DNA of 64,000 nt from the NCBI GenBank assembly GCA_900618795.1, contig UYJD01000012.1, forward strand, positions 916,476-980,475, read 5' to 3'. The notes under the pieces are model-generated. The model did not search any database. It was given only the letters and a program-made list of their open reading frames with translations, and was not told where the DNA came from. Below are positions 1 through 11,022 of this stretch, piece after piece. Every line of letters begins with the position of its first letter. Positions within the stretch are counted from its first letter, which is position 1. Position numbers and translations under genes: made by a program. This DNA is from Cyanodermella asteris. Taxonomy: Eukaryota; Ascomycota; Lecanoromycetes; Ostropales; Stictidaceae.

Positions 1-221
1 AGCAATGCTTGCCAGCGCTCATGAATACAATTGGACTGGACAGAGCTCCTTCGCTGCTAGTGATACCATTGCTTGCGTTGAACGTTGTCACGACTGGTGC
101 GGTGTTGTACGAGGACCACGTCGGCTCCTGGATCAATTTGCGGGCCTCTGCATTGAGAGGTCAATCAGACGTCCACCGAGCTTCTGGCGCCTGATGTACC
201 TCGGTGCAAAAAGCGCTCTTC

Positions 222-2396
222 TCACTTTCCCGCTGGCAGGAAATCCTTTCCTTTTTCTTCAATCGTTTTTAGAACTGGTTCTGGAACGCCATCCTTTGCT
301 TCCGAAAGTGCCGTACGGAGCTTGGCCGCGCCTTCGCGCACGAAAGAGTCGGTGGGATGATGTTGATGAGCTGCAAGGAGACAGCGGAACGCTGGTAACC
401 ATTTTTGCCTCCGGAGTTCCAGCTCGAACCCAGTCTTCGCAACTTCCAAATCGTCCAAGCTGAATTCCAATAAAGGCGTCAGGAATTTGACGGCGTCCTC
501 AAGGGGCTTTTGGGTCTCCAGCAATAATTTGCCTTCAGGATCCGGATCCGGCTTTTTCTGCTCAATCTCGCCACCGGCGGTCTTCTTGGCATCTCGCTTC
601 TCATGCTCGATCTGAGCTTGCTTTTCTGCCTCTTTTCGTGCCTTCTTCGCCGCCTTCTTCTGCTCTGCGGTATCCAGGTTGCCATTGGAGTTTGGTCCGT
701 TTGCCAGCTCGGGTTTCTCATCAAGACGCAGATATGCCCGAATGGCACCCAGCGCAGCACGCGTGTAGTACGGATGCTGGCGTAACTGGTCCTCCCACCG
801 AATCATGTCAATGTACGCCCGAATCTGACCCTTTCGCAAGGAGAAGCTGTGGAAGTCAAACTGGTCTTCTTGCCAAACGTCGTATATGTTATATACAGCA
901 TGGAAGCGCTTCAATGCTAGTCCTAGCTGGTTCTGCCTCAGCCGTGATTCACCGTCTTCGGTCAAGAACCAGATACTCTGCATCTCGAGAAGATCTCCCA
1001 GTGGTCCACCGACGGCGTCAGGCTTTGTGAATTTGCTCATGTTCTTGAGCGCATCGTCATTCTGGTCGTTTCGCAACTGATACTTGGCTGCTTTGGTGTT
1101 GATGTACCTGTCCTTCTCGTCTGTCGCCCTGGCGTGTTCCATGGTTGCTGATGCCTTCTGCAAATCGCCTCGGTGTTTCCAGATGCGCGCCTTGGTCATG
1201 TGGTAGTCCACTGACTTCTTGTTCTCCTTGAGAAGCTGATCAATGGCTGCGTCGGCTTTGTCGAGGTCTCTTGTAATGTGATAGCTGTAGTGCTGAGCAA
1301 GGTAATACAGGACGGCATCGTCAAAAGCCTTCTCGCCGGACGGCGTCGCCTTGAACCCTTCAACGAGAGCCTGTAAAGTGTCGCGTTTGAAGGCATCAGC
1401 GTACAGAGCTTTGAGATTGGCAAAAGTAGAGGGAACACCGCGTTTCAGCTTCCGCTGAAGATATGCTTCTGCCGCCTCTTTGAAATCAGACCCTTCCAAG
1501 AAGTTGAGTGGCAGTCGATGAGCGGCGTCCCCTCGCTTGTTCTTTTCGGCGTATACAGCATACATGGCCTTTCTCTTTTGGACATCCTTGCTTGTGAGAC
1601 CCAATGCCTGCTCAAGCCCGTCGTAGTACTCCCGATATTCCGCATTCCTCTCAAGGAGCTGTCGGTATACCTTTTCTGCCTCCTCCTTGCGGTCTAGCTT
1701 CAACAGATAGCGTGCACGGAATTCGAGGACAGACTGCTGGTCGGGTACCCGCTTTGTGGCCGAATCGAGATGCTCCAGCGCTCGCTCATAGTTGCCGGTC
1801 TCTGCAATGATGGTATTTCGGTACATGACGGCTTCCTGGTGCTCTACGTCGGTCTTGGGAGGGCTCTGCTGTAATGTATCCTCGTACGTCGTGAGAGTCT
1901 TTTCTGCACCTTCAAGATCGCCGTCGAGGTGTTGAGCAATTGCCAACGCTGTCCAGTTCATTCTGAAGCCAGGTCTGGCTTTCAGCATGCCTTGCCTACT
2001 TTGCACATATCCCGGATAATCACGTATCTGGATTTGCAGCATGGCAAGATCTCTCTGAATTTGTGTAGACTCGGGCTCAATCCGCAATGCCATCTTGTAC
2101 GCCTTCATTGATTCCTCAAAATTCTTCGCCGATCTGTAGAGCAAGCCATACACGTGCCAGCAGACGTGCGACCTCATGTCGTTCTTCAGTGCAAGCTTAG
2201 CCAAGTTGAAGGCCTCCTCAGACTGGCTCTGCGAGTTCAGGATCAGGGCCTTCATGGCCTGCGTGTCGCCATGATCAGGCTGCTTCTTGAGGATCTGATC
2301 AGCCGCTTTGAGCCCCTTTTTGTACTGCTTCGCTTCATAGTTCTTGACGACTTGCTGAAAGAGCGAGCGCTCTTTCGAGGGCAAAGGCTGGGGCAT
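222..2396 (-). CDS. NAA15: NatA N-terminal acetyltransferase auxiliary subunit (Naa15/Nat1-like)
   Basis: Single open frame of 724 codons starting at an ATG whose N-terminus (MPQPLPSKERSLFQQVVKNY) is typical of Naa15. Family knowledge: Naa15 is the large TPR scaffold that anchors the catalytic Naa10 subunit to the ribosome, so nascent chains with small N-terminal residues are acetylated. The sequence shows successive TPR-like helices from about residue 20 to 450 and a lysine/glutamate-rich segment (AAKKARKEAEKQ-type) near residue 600, as expected for the ribosome-facing region. The length is slightly below many fungal homologues but both ends look complete and no intron is needed. It is head-to-head with NAR1, sharing a 532-bp intergenic region. 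Identification is confident; start choice is good because upstream frames are closed. Confidence 0.9.
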   Translation of the reverse strand: MPQPLPSKERSLFQQVVKNYEAKQYKKGLKAADQILKKQPDHGDTQAMKALILNSQSQSEEAFNLAKLALKNDMRSHVCWHVYGLLYRSAKNFEESMKAYKMALRIEPESTQIQRDLAMLQIQIRDYPGYVQSRQGMLKARPGFRMNWTALAIAQHLDGDLEGAEKTLTTYEDTLQQSPPKTDVEHQEAVMYRNTIIAETGNYERALEHLDSATKRVPDQQSVLEFRARYLLKLDRKEEAEKVYRQLLERNAEYREYYDGLEQALGLTSKDVQKRKAMYAVYAEKNKRGDAAHRLPLNFLEGSDFKEAAEAYLQRKLKRGVPSTFANLKALYADAFKRDTLQALVEGFKATPSGEKAFDDAVLYYLAQHYSYHITRDLDKADAAIDQLLKENKKSVDYHMTKARIWKHRGDLQKASATMEHARATDEKDRYINTKAAKYQLRNDQNDDALKNMSKFTKPDAVGGPLGDLLEMQSIWFLTEDGESRLRQNQLGLALKRFHAVYNIYDVWQEDQFDFHSFSLRKGQIRAYIDMIRWEDQLRQHPYYTRAALGAIRAYLRLDEKPELANGPNSNGNLDTAEQKKAAKKARKEAEKQAQIEHEKRDAKKTAGGEIEQKKPDPDPEGKLLLETQKPLEDAVKFLTPLLEFSLDDLEVAKTGFELELRRQKWLPAFRCLLAAHQHHPTDSFVREGAAKLRTALSEAKDGVPEPVLKTIEEKGKDFLPAGK

Positions 2397-2928
2397 GGTG
2401 ACAAGGCAGGCTCACAGCCGGAAGGGACGAATGGCGTGGAAAGCAAGCGGTGCAGTCGTGTGTCGAAGGCTCGAGGAGAAGCTGAAGGCAAACTACCAGA
2501 GCTTTGGCACTCTGACCGCCGACGCGCAACAGCTTGTGATGGGCAGCTAGCTGGCAAAGGCGTGGAGAGACGAGTTCCTGCCCGCTGGTCGATGGGGAAG
2601 AAAAGCTTGAGCCACTGCAGGTTGTGCCTCAGCGGCTAAGCCACCGATGCTTTGGGGCGCAACATCCCCTGCCGCTCCGAACTCCGGCGGGGGCTCCCCG
2701 CTAAAGCGCCCGCCCGCGCCAGCTAAACCGGGCGCTGCTCCCCGCCGCCGACTGTCGGCGCCCACGCGTTTGTGCGTCACCGCGGAGCCCGTTTCGTCTG
2801 CCAGTGGCGAGCTTGCGATTTCTCAGCCGCCCGGGCCTATCTACGGATCACTAGAAGCACGACGCCTTCTGATACAACCATGTCTCATTCCTCGTTTCTT
2901 CTTTCAAACACTCCTTCCGATCGCCGTC
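2397..2928. promoter_or_regulatory. Shared divergent promoter region NAA15/NAR1
   Basis: This 532-bp interval separates two divergent housekeeping genes. The frame of NAR1 is open upstream of its ATG to 2647, but that stretch is GC-rich, low in family resemblance and precedes the conserved start, so I read it as 5-prime leader. Pyrimidine-rich tracts lie just before the NAR1 ATG. No specific factor site is claimed. Confidence 0.4.
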
Positions 2929-4653
2929 ATGAGCGCCATTCTTTCTGCTGATGACCTGAACGATTTTATCTCGCCCAGCGTTGCCTGTACCAAGCCAGTC
3001 GAAACCCTTCCCGACCCGCCTCCGTCTAACGCTTACGAGGTTACTACAGAAGGAAAGGACGTCCAAGAAGCAAGGACTGCTCAGATCTCTCTGACCGACT
3101 GTCTTGCTTGCTCTGGCTGCGTTACTTCCGCCGAAGCCGTTCTGGTATCCCTACAGTCTCACGCCGAAGTTCTCAATGTGCTAGACGCTGCGCCCCCCTA
3201 CCCTCTCGACCAACTCGGAGATGAAGGCATCGCCGAACCTGCGACCAAAGATGGCAAAATATTCGTTGCAAGCGTCAGTCCCCAGGTACGGGCGAGCTTG
3301 GCCGCTACATACAACGTGACGGAGAAAGAAGCCGGAGCAATGATCGAGCAGCTGTTATCCGGGCCAGAGGGACTACGAACCGGCGGTCGTTATGGCAACA
3401 AGTTTGTCTGGGTATTCGACACAAACGTCTTCAGAGACTTGGCTTTGGCTCTGAGCGCAGAGGAAGTAACGACGGGAGCGTCTAGTCCGTCAGCCGCCGG
3501 CGGAGCAGTCGATCTCGATTCACGATCGAAGCCACCCATCCTCACTTCCGCGTGTCCTGGATGGATATGCTACGCGGAGAAGACCCATCCACATGTGCTT
3601 CCTCACCTCTCCAAGGTCAAATCGCCACAAGCACTCGCTGGTGTTCTCATCAAGTCCGTTCTTGCGAAGAAGTTTGGTGTGGATCCGGCCCAGATATGGC
3701 ATCTGGCAGTAATGCCATGTTTCGACAAAAAGCTTGAAGCCTCGCGTCAAGAACTTACCGATGCTGCATGGAGCGATGTACCCATACCAGGATCTCCCAT
3801 ACGCGACGTGGACTGCGTGGTGACGGCAAGGGAGATAGTGATGCTAGCCGACAGCCGTGGCATCAGCTTTCCGTCGCTGCCAAAGAGGGGTTTGGAAGTC
3901 GGACGAAAGTCATGTTTTCCTGATCCTGTTCTCGACGAGTTTTTATTTGGTTCTGATCACCCGACCTGGCAGCGAGAGCCAGCAGCTGGCTCAGCTGGTG
4001 GCTACCTATATCAAGTGCTTTTGCTCCAGCGAGATCTACACCCAGGAAGCGAAATCAATGTCGTGCGAGGTCGCAACGCTGATGTTGCTGATTATCTTCT
4101 GGTTAAAGACGGGGTTACAGTATTCAGGGGCGCGCGCTACTACGGATTTCGAAATATACAGAACTTAGTTCGCAAGCTGAAGCCCGCTCGAGCCGGCCGA
4201 ATTTTACCTGGGGGTAAGGTGGGTGTTGCTCGACGGCCCAATGGGACATCACCGCGCGATCTGGATTATTCGTACATAGAAGTCATGGCTTGCCCAGGAG
4301 GGTGTACAAATGGTGGTGGTCAAATCAAGGTCTCCGATTTGAGCGACCTCCAGAGTCCCGTCAAACCTGATATTGGCCCGAAAGAATGGCTCGCGAAAGT
4401 CGACGAAGCCTATTTTTCGATGGACAGCGATGGAGAGAGCGCCACATCTACAAAGCCGCCAGCTGGATGCAGTGCCCAAGAGATGCTGACAAGAGCTGGC
4501 GAAGTCATTGGACATTGGTCACAAATCACGGGGATTCCCAAGTCCAAGCTTGTATACACCACTTATCGAGAGGTCGAGAGCGACGTTGGAAAGGGGGCGC
4601 CAGATATGGAAAAGGTAGCCGCGCTGGCTGGGAAGATTGGAGGTGGTTGGTGA
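2929..4653 (+). CDS. NAR1: Cytosolic Fe-S cluster assembly factor Nar1 (iron-only hydrogenase-like)
   Basis: 574 codons from the ATG at 2929. The open frame extends upstream, but the conserved Nar1 start ([13 protein letters not shown]) begins here. Nar1 is a component of the cytosolic iron-sulfur assembly (CIA) machinery that passes 4Fe-4S clusters to nuclear and cytosolic apoproteins. Visible ligands are Cys20 and the C58-x2-C61-x2-C64 group (DCLACSGC) for the N-terminal cluster. The H-cluster-like cysteines are in [15 protein letters not shown] and [13 protein letters not shown]. All expected cysteine motifs are present, so the gene looks functional. It is intronless. Essential in yeast. 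Confidence 0.93.
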   Translation: MSAILSADDLNDFISPSVACTKPVETLPDPPPSNAYEVTTEGKDVQEARTAQISLTDCLACSGCVTSAEAVLVSLQSHAEVLNVLDAAPPYPLDQLGDEGIAEPATKDGKIFVASVSPQVRASLAATYNVTEKEAGAMIEQLLSGPEGLRTGGRYGNKFVWVFDTNVFRDLALALSAEEVTTGASSPSAAGGAVDLDSRSKPPILTSACPGWICYAEKTHPHVLPHLSKVKSPQALAGVLIKSVLAKKFGVDPAQIWHLAVMPCFDKKLEASRQELTDAAWSDVPIPGSPIRDVDCVVTAREIVMLADSRGISFPSLPKRGLEVGRKSCFPDPVLDEFLFGSDHPTWQREPAAGSAGGYLYQVLLLQRDLHPGSEINVVRGRNADVADYLLVKDGVTVFRGARYYGFRNIQNLVRKLKPARAGRILPGGKVGVARRPNGTSPRDLDYSYIEVMACPGGCTNGGGQIKVSDLSDLQSPVKPDIGPKEWLAKVDEAYFSMDSDGESATSTKPPAGCSAQEMLTRAGEVIGHWSQITGIPKSKLVYTTYREVESDVGKGAPDMEKVAALAGKIGGGW

Positions 4654-4906
4654 ACTTTTTGCATTTACGAGGCTGATGGATAGTCCTCGGGTCGCGCGGA
4701 GCATTAGGCTGGTGTTTTCTGGTTATGATACCCTCGACGTCTGTTTCGAGCATGATAGAAATGGCTGAGAAAATTCATTATCGATCTGCGTCAACTTTAC
4801 AATTTGTGGAACGTCGTTATTCTTGCGAAACAATTTAGAATTTCATTCAGCAATACACTGTTGGCGTATCTTTTGATCCTCTAACCCAGTCTATGCATCG
4901 TATCTA

Positions 4907-6634
4907 TCAGGCAGCTTTGGGCTTCTCCAAAGTACCACGAACGCCCGTCTTTCCTCCAACTTCTCGCGCAGTAAACTGCAGCGCCAGCTCGGCGTTGACA
5001 TTCAGCGTAACCTCAACCCTTCCGCCCTTCTTGACACCTTTTACAGAAGCTTCTGCGAGAACATTGCCAACCTTCCAGATCTTTTCACGAAGCTCATCCT
5101 CATCGTCATCACTGTCATCGTCATCTTCGTCGTCGTCGTCTTCATTCTCAGCCTTCTCCCCATTCGTCTTTGCCTTGGGCTGGGGTTTTGTGATCTTGAT
5201 GTCACGAGTGGCTTCGACAATCTTCACAAGGACATCGCCGCCCTCTTTCGAGACAGCAAATGTCGCAGCCCGACGTACGGGGACCGCAGTCTCGGGCTCC
5301 AAGATGGCTCTGAATATTCCACGGTCTTCAGCATCTGTGAGTAACAGTACGCCGATGGCGTGTCGCAGATGGGGCGTCACAGTAACGGCCGGGTGTGCCG
5401 ACTGCTCGATGTCTTCCGTATCAAAGTCCTGCACAAGCGATGCCTGGATAGCCGCGCCACGAACAGCAAGCTCGGAGGGGTTGATGGCGTTGGGCAATGT
5501 AGATGGCGCGAGGATGGTCGTGGATTCAGGGAAGAGAAATCGGAGATTGGAAGCAATTTTGGGCGTGTGCGCGCACCCACCAGCCAAAATGACCTCGTCG
5601 ACGTCCAGAACATCGAGGTCAGCCTTCTTCACAACGCCTTCGACGGCGCGGGTAAAAGCACCGAAGACCTTGTTGGCCAGAAGCTCGTAACGGGTTCGGT
5701 TGACGGTGGAGCTGAAGTCGATGCCATTCGCCAGACTCTCAATACTAAAGCTTGCGTTGTTCCCGATACTCAGAGCCTTCTTGGTGGCTTCGGCCTCAAG
5801 CTTGAGCTTGGCCAGGCTGCGGGCATTTTCCCGGGGATCCGACTTGTGCTTCTTGATGAACTCTTTGGCAAAGTGGTCGATGAGAACTTGGTCAAGGTTC
5901 TGTCCGGCATATTCGTAGTCATGCGTTGTCGCCAGAATTGTGTACATGCCTCCTCTTGATGCCACCACTGCCAGGTCAGACCTCATGCCTCCCAGGTCCG
6001 CAACGACGATTATTTTGTCGGTTGTGGTCGACTCAGGTCGGGCATCGTACGCAAGCACCGCTGCGACTGGCTCTGGTATGAATTGTAGGACCTCAATGCC
6101 AGCATTCTTAGCGGCCTCTGTGAGCGCCTTCTTCTGTTCGTCGCCGAAGTTGGTGGGCACGGTAATAACAGCGGAGTTGACCTGTTTTCCAAGGTAGCCG
6201 GACGCTGACGAGACGAGCTGCTTGATATGGCGGGTAGTGATCTCGGAGATGGAGACGGTATTGACGGCGTCAGATTCAGTGTCCTGTATCGAAACGGCGA
6301 CAGTTGAATCGTGCTTCTGAGGGTGGGCAGAATTCTGGCAAGGCGAAGGATCTATTGAGCCAAAATCTTTGCCGATGAAGTCGCGAAAGTAGGCAACAGT
6401 GTTCTTGCCATTTCGTACTAGCTGTGCTTTGGCCTGTGTGCCGTGGTATTCCTCTCCGCCGACATAAGACAAGATGGAGGGGATTTGGCGGTCACCTTCC
6501 TCGTTGGCGATAACCTCAACCTGCCCCTTGCTCGAGGTGTGCGCAATGGAGCTGTTTGAATTACCAAAGGATAGACCGATCGCGAATCGCTCTGGCGGCG
6601 TCACAGTCGCTCCGTTGTCTTCGGCGCCACTCAT
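4907..6634 (-). CDS. SSZ1: Hsp70-like ribosome-associated complex subunit Ssz1
   Basis: 575 codons from the ATG at 6634; the frame is open 65 codons further upstream but the Hsp70 domain (FAIGLSFGNSNSSIAH) follows this ATG closely. Ssz1 pairs with the J-protein zuotin to form the ribosome-associated complex, which stimulates Ssb chaperones at the tunnel exit. The sequence has an Hsp70 nucleotide-binding domain with phosphate loops (ADLGGMRSDLAV, ILAGGCAHTPKI) and a short C-terminal beta-rich part, shorter than canonical Hsp70, as expected for Ssz1. Odd feature: a run of about twenty mostly acidic residues in the C-terminal part (about 5085-5150). Divergent with RRP40. Confidence 0.9.
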   Translation of the reverse strand: MSGAEDNGATVTPPERFAIGLSFGNSNSSIAHTSSKGQVEVIANEEGDRQIPSILSYVGGEEYHGTQAKAQLVRNGKNTVAYFRDFIGKDFGSIDPSPCQNSAHPQKHDSTVAVSIQDTESDAVNTVSISEITTRHIKQLVSSASGYLGKQVNSAVITVPTNFGDEQKKALTEAAKNAGIEVLQFIPEPVAAVLAYDARPESTTTDKIIVVADLGGMRSDLAVVASRGGMYTILATTHDYEYAGQNLDQVLIDHFAKEFIKKHKSDPRENARSLAKLKLEAEATKKALSIGNNASFSIESLANGIDFSSTVNRTRYELLANKVFGAFTRAVEGVVKKADLDVLDVDEVILAGGCAHTPKIASNLRFLFPESTTILAPSTLPNAINPSELAVRGAAIQASLVQDFDTEDIEQSAHPAVTVTPHLRHAIGVLLLTDAEDRGIFRAILEPETAVPVRRAATFAVSKEGGDVLVKIVEATRDIKITKPQPKAKTNGEKAENEDDDDEDDDDSDDDEDELREKIWKVGNVLAEASVKGVKKGGRVEVTLNVNAELALQFTAREVGGKTGVRGTLEKPKAA

Positions 6635-7181
6635 CTTTGCGGTGGTTGTGTGAGAGGGGTGCGATGGTGGAGGAATTTTGCGAGGCGCAAACCCAAAAAA
6701 AGTTCTGTAACCACGCCGGCGCTCCGCTCGGCTGGCGAATTGTTCACTACGCCATCTGCCGCAGTGTGAGCTATATCGAGCTCTCTGAATTCGATCATCA
6801 GTCTGGTGCACTAGCACGCGATTCGACACAATCTACAGCTCAAACCTAGCCTTTCTTTTGACGATTGATCAAGGGTCCCCATTCTGCTGCCGCTGTATTC
6901 TCTTCCGGCCAGCGGCAGCGTAATTGGTGGCGCGGCTTTGCCAACCGACTGTATCTCGAAGCTAAGGACCTCGTAGACGTGCCTTTGGCTGTGTTCGAAA
7001 CTGTTATTTTGGGGCTTGAAAAGTCGAACTGCGACGTCAGCGGAGATCTCATCTACAGAGCAGTTTTCGGCCAGAGAAAGCAAACGAACAAGGAGCCATA
7101 AAGGAAAGTTATTCTTACGCAAGTTTCAGCTCCCAAGTTCTCTGAGCCCGAAGCAATCAATTCATATTTCTGGGTGCCAAA
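6635..7181. promoter_or_regulatory. Shared divergent promoter region SSZ1/RRP40
   Basis: 547 bp between two divergent genes that both serve RNA/translation functions. Short frames here show no family resemblance. I see no sharply defined TATA or factor site. Confidence 0.35.
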
Positions 7182-7960
7182 ATGCCTCTTCTCGTCTTAC
7201 CAGGCGAAGATGTGCCCCCGGGGACATTTCCTGTTTCCGCCAAGGAAGGCAAACCGTTGAGATTCGGACCTGGATTACAGCAGATATCACCATCCGAAGC
7301 TGTACCCAACCTTGCCGGGGCGCTGCTCACCGACAATCGCAAGCAGGCTGCATGGATAGAAAGTCCAGAAGGCAGAGTCAGTCTCAGAAGAATTCGTGAA
7401 AGTGAGTGGCTGCTAATATTCAATAGTATCTGCCAGCCTTCAACGACCCTGTGATAGCAACAGTCATTCGCAGCCAGGCCGAGCATTTCAGTTGCACCAT
7501 TACGCCTCACGCACCGACAGTTGTACTTCCCCATCTGGCATTTGAGGGCGTCTCGAGAAAGACTCGCCCACAATTCCCACGAGGCGCACTCGTATACGCC
7601 CGAGTAGCTTCCGCCAACAAGTTCCTCGAAACGGAACTTACCTGTGTTGATCCGGCTACTGGAAAGAGTGAAGGCTTGGGTGAACTCAAAGCAGGCATGA
7701 TATTCGACGTCAGTCTGGGGTTTGCCCGACGCTTGCTCTTGAGCAAGCAGCGCGAGAAGGGCAGCATCAGTATTCTCGAAGACCTGGCTGAAAAGGTAGC
7801 ATTCGAAATCGCGGTTGGCCGCAACGGAAAGGTTTGGGTCGACAGTGCCAGTATCAAAGATATTCTGCTGGTTGGCAAGGCTATCCAGGAAACTGACTGC
7901 GGCTTTCTCAGTTTGGATGAGCAAAAGAAGTTGGTTCGAAAACTACTCAAAGCACGATGA
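7182..7960 (+). CDS. RRP40: Exosome RNA-binding cap subunit Rrp40 (EXOSC3-like), two exons
   Basis: Join 7182..7376 and 7427..7960, 242 codons. The intron 7377-7426 (50 nt) begins GTCAGT and ends AATAG, with a CTAAT branch-like site. It was chosen because it restores the family sequence EGRYLPAFNDPVIATVI across the junction; the stronger-looking GTGAGT at 7402 gives the wrong phase. Rrp40 is an S1/KH cap subunit of the nuclear and cytoplasmic exosome that guides RNA into the core. The protein shows the N-terminal PGD-type beta domain, an S1-like centre (GALVYARVASANKFLETELTC) and a KH-like C-terminus with GRNGKVWV. The length matches yeast Rrp40 (240 aa). Confidence 0.9.
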
Positions 7961-10900
7961 TTTGGACGCGTCGAATGGCCGCTTTTACATCCAGCTCGCC
8001 AAAGTGCGTGTCACTCGCAACATGTCATCGAAGTTCAGAGGTGACTCCTTGGATATCTTGAGCACTGCATCATGGTCTGCGTCCGAATTCGATGCTCCGA
8101 TCACGAAGCCCAAGTTTCAGTTTGTAATCGATGCGACATATTGTCAAGTGGTCGCCAGGGGAAATGAGCAATCTCGTCACTGTCGACAACACGTTCACAT
8201 CAGAAAACAAACCGATCACAATTCCGTGGCAGATCGGCTGTATCAGGGGCGATTTGATGGCTCAATCTATCGAAAGCTGCCTAGCCATTTGAGGCCCGGG
8301 TTGATGTACTCATCTCCAGCGATTGTTCCTCAGCATCAATTACAGAGTTCATCCGTTACCAGCTGAGCAAGTGAAGCCGATTAGAAGGTCTGACCTGGCC
8401 ATAGTATCTCAACAGAGTGGCTCAAATCGAATCGTTGCGATGGTCCTAGGTCTCTGACTTGACGATGACCCATACTCGCCAAAGTTCGCCGTGTTGCAAA
8501 AAACAGTTCCGACCCTCCCTTCAGCCGTAAGGAATCACATACCCGCTTTACTTGCAGCACAGGTGGCGAGCGGCAGAACCCGCAGGCTCCACAGGAAAAC
8601 ATACACATTTTACATGTGGCAAGCTGTCAACGGGCGTATGGCACGCGATGGTGGGCGGTGATGTCGAAAGTATGGTCATCTCATACGTGACGTCCACAAG
8701 TATGGGGCTACTCGAGCATGTCCACCAGGGATGTCAGGGCGATATGCCGCTAGTCCGTAGCTATGATTGGAAGTGTCTAAGCCCTATAACAAGTCCGACA
8801 TTTCCGCGATCAGCCAGTGACACCAAAGACAGGCACCGTGATGTGGACATGAAGTTTGTTTCCGGAGGCAATACCGGACGTCGTTAGCTGAAAGACGACT
8901 TACCCTGCCGTGTCAACGTGTATATGAGCAAAAGCGTTAGGGATCCTTGACTTATCTCACGAGACCACTTCAAGTTCTATGAACCTTATATAAAAGCTGC
9001 TACTGTGGAGAAACTGTGCTCGAATCGCGTTCGCTTCCCCGAAATCGAGTCGGTCATGGAGTTCGAGGTATTGAGGCGGTGAGATCAAGAAATAGTGAAC
9101 ATCGGACATCGGTGAACGTTCGCTGTGTAGACAGGCCGGAATATCGCTTTGTGCGATTGCATGTACGTAAGCGATGACCACCAACAATATTCCATGGGCG
9201 AAGAGACCCCTGGTAGCAAATCGAGGGGATGGCGGTTCGATACTTTCGGTCCCGCCGTCCCCTTGGGTCCCACGATATTGATATTCACACGCCCCTACCT
9301 ACCTCATGTCTTCATGCAACAGCTGACTCCGACCACTGTCGCCATCCTGGTCTTATTGCATTGATTGGTTGCGCACACAAACGATCTTCAACCACTGGAG
9401 GTGCCGCCTTTTGCCGAGGGTACTTTCACGCAGCGACCAACTACAATCGCAGACTATTGGCCCTCTTGGAAGTCTCGTCGCCTTTGAGATACGAATCCTG
9501 ATCAGCTGATGGCATTGGGCAATACTGCGTCTAGATCTTGCCTGTCAGAAGCCATTCGCCTCGTCATGTACTTTGGGCTTCTCTGCCTCGACGGGCAATG
9601 CTAAGCATCCGCCCTTCGCGTTTTCAATGATGGTGTCTTTTATTCTGTGCTACAAGCAATGCCGAGCATTTCTCAAAAGCGGCTCGTGGCCATTGAACGG
9701 CGGCCGATTTCGGTTTCAGACTCCAGACAGGGCACGCTTCGGGACCAGGTAGTTGACAAGTACCTATTCTAAGACGACTCGCACCAATAGGCCCCGAATG
9801 CTACGCCAGATGCCTTCGACAGGTACCCATCAGAGACAAGCAGCTTCACGGAAACGGACGGACCACTTGCCCTGCTTACTGTTTCTGGCACGGTAAGCCC
9901 CCCTTGTGACCACCACGAGTGTCGTTTGTGAGACCAACAAAATTGGTCGGGTTACACGAGGGTTTGACGGGGCAAGGGTCGTCATGTCATGCGGTCTTGG
10001 CTAATCGATCTCGTTCAGAGGCGGTTCATTGGTGGTGGATCGGAAAAGCCACGCTTGTAGAAACCTGTACGGTACGGCTGACCAACCTGGATCCTGGTCC
10101 TGCAAGTGAGATCCTTCGGGCGTGCGCTACCGGCGTGTCGGCAGACTCATAGCGGTACCCAGTACACCGCAGGAGCTGACGAGGCAGATGTTTTCAAGTC
10201 GAGGCTTTCAGGGAAGGCGAAAGGAGTGAGGCGCATTGAAGGCGATTCATGCAGCCCGCCTTAGGTTCTGTCTGTATACCTGGCCAGAGCCAGCTTAATC
10301 GTTACAGCGAGGCATCAGAACTGTCCGGTGCTGAGCTTGCACCGGAATTCTAAAGGGTTTCCGCGTCATCACGGCCACCTTACGACTGGATCAGACTACT
10401 CAAGTTGGCTCAGCAAGTACTCTCCTCCGACGCAAAGATTGCCGAGCGTTCAGAGAATCGATTCGTATCTAAATCCTTGATGAGGGAAGTCGTGCTCTCA
10501 CTTGTCACGCCATCAGCGCGGCATGGCGAAACCGTCTTGCGTGGGTGTGAGAAGACCGGCGATGACCAGCCCATAGATCATAGCCTCGCGGGGTGATGGG
10601 TCAGCTTACGGCTGTCAGCGAGTGCTAAGCTTATCAGCATACCAATTGCATACAAAGCCATGGTTGAGGCATCTGCCACTTAGGGCTCGTGGCGAGCCAT
10701 GACTTGAATGAGCTCTCCGAGGCGCATGCCATTGCCGTCAGCATGGCTGCTTCGTTTCATGGAGACTGACACGCTGCGGTGGTGCTTTTTTCTCTTACAG
10801 AACGACCTTCTGTTGGCTTCGTACATGGGCTGCTGGTCATTGGTCTGGACTGACAGTATCGGCCAAAAGGTTCTCTGGTGCGGTTCACTGTGGCGCTGGG

Positions 10901-11022
10901 CCTCCTAACATCTCTGCCGAATCAGAACTGAGCGTTGGCACATCCTCAACAAGGTATTGTGGATTGAAACCCGATCATCGATCTCCCATGGCCTGGCCCC
11001 ACAACAATGGCTCAATGCCGGC
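7961..11022. other. Gene-poor interval, no supported gene
   Basis: About 3.1 kb between RRP40 and the broken ligase. Only short frames (under about 185 codons) occur; none shows family resemblance, coherent splicing signals or codon character like the neighbours. No repeat or tRNA was recognised by eye. It may contain regulatory DNA or decayed sequence. Confidence 0.5.

Noticed and set aside
4893-5690. 265-codon Ser-rich plus-strand frame
   Set aside because: Antisense shadow of SSZ1, with the Ser run mirroring its acidic tract.
7402-7426. GTGAGT at 7402 as the RRP40 intron donor
   Set aside because: Gives the wrong phase for the conserved RYLPAFND sequence; GTCAGT at 7377 fits.
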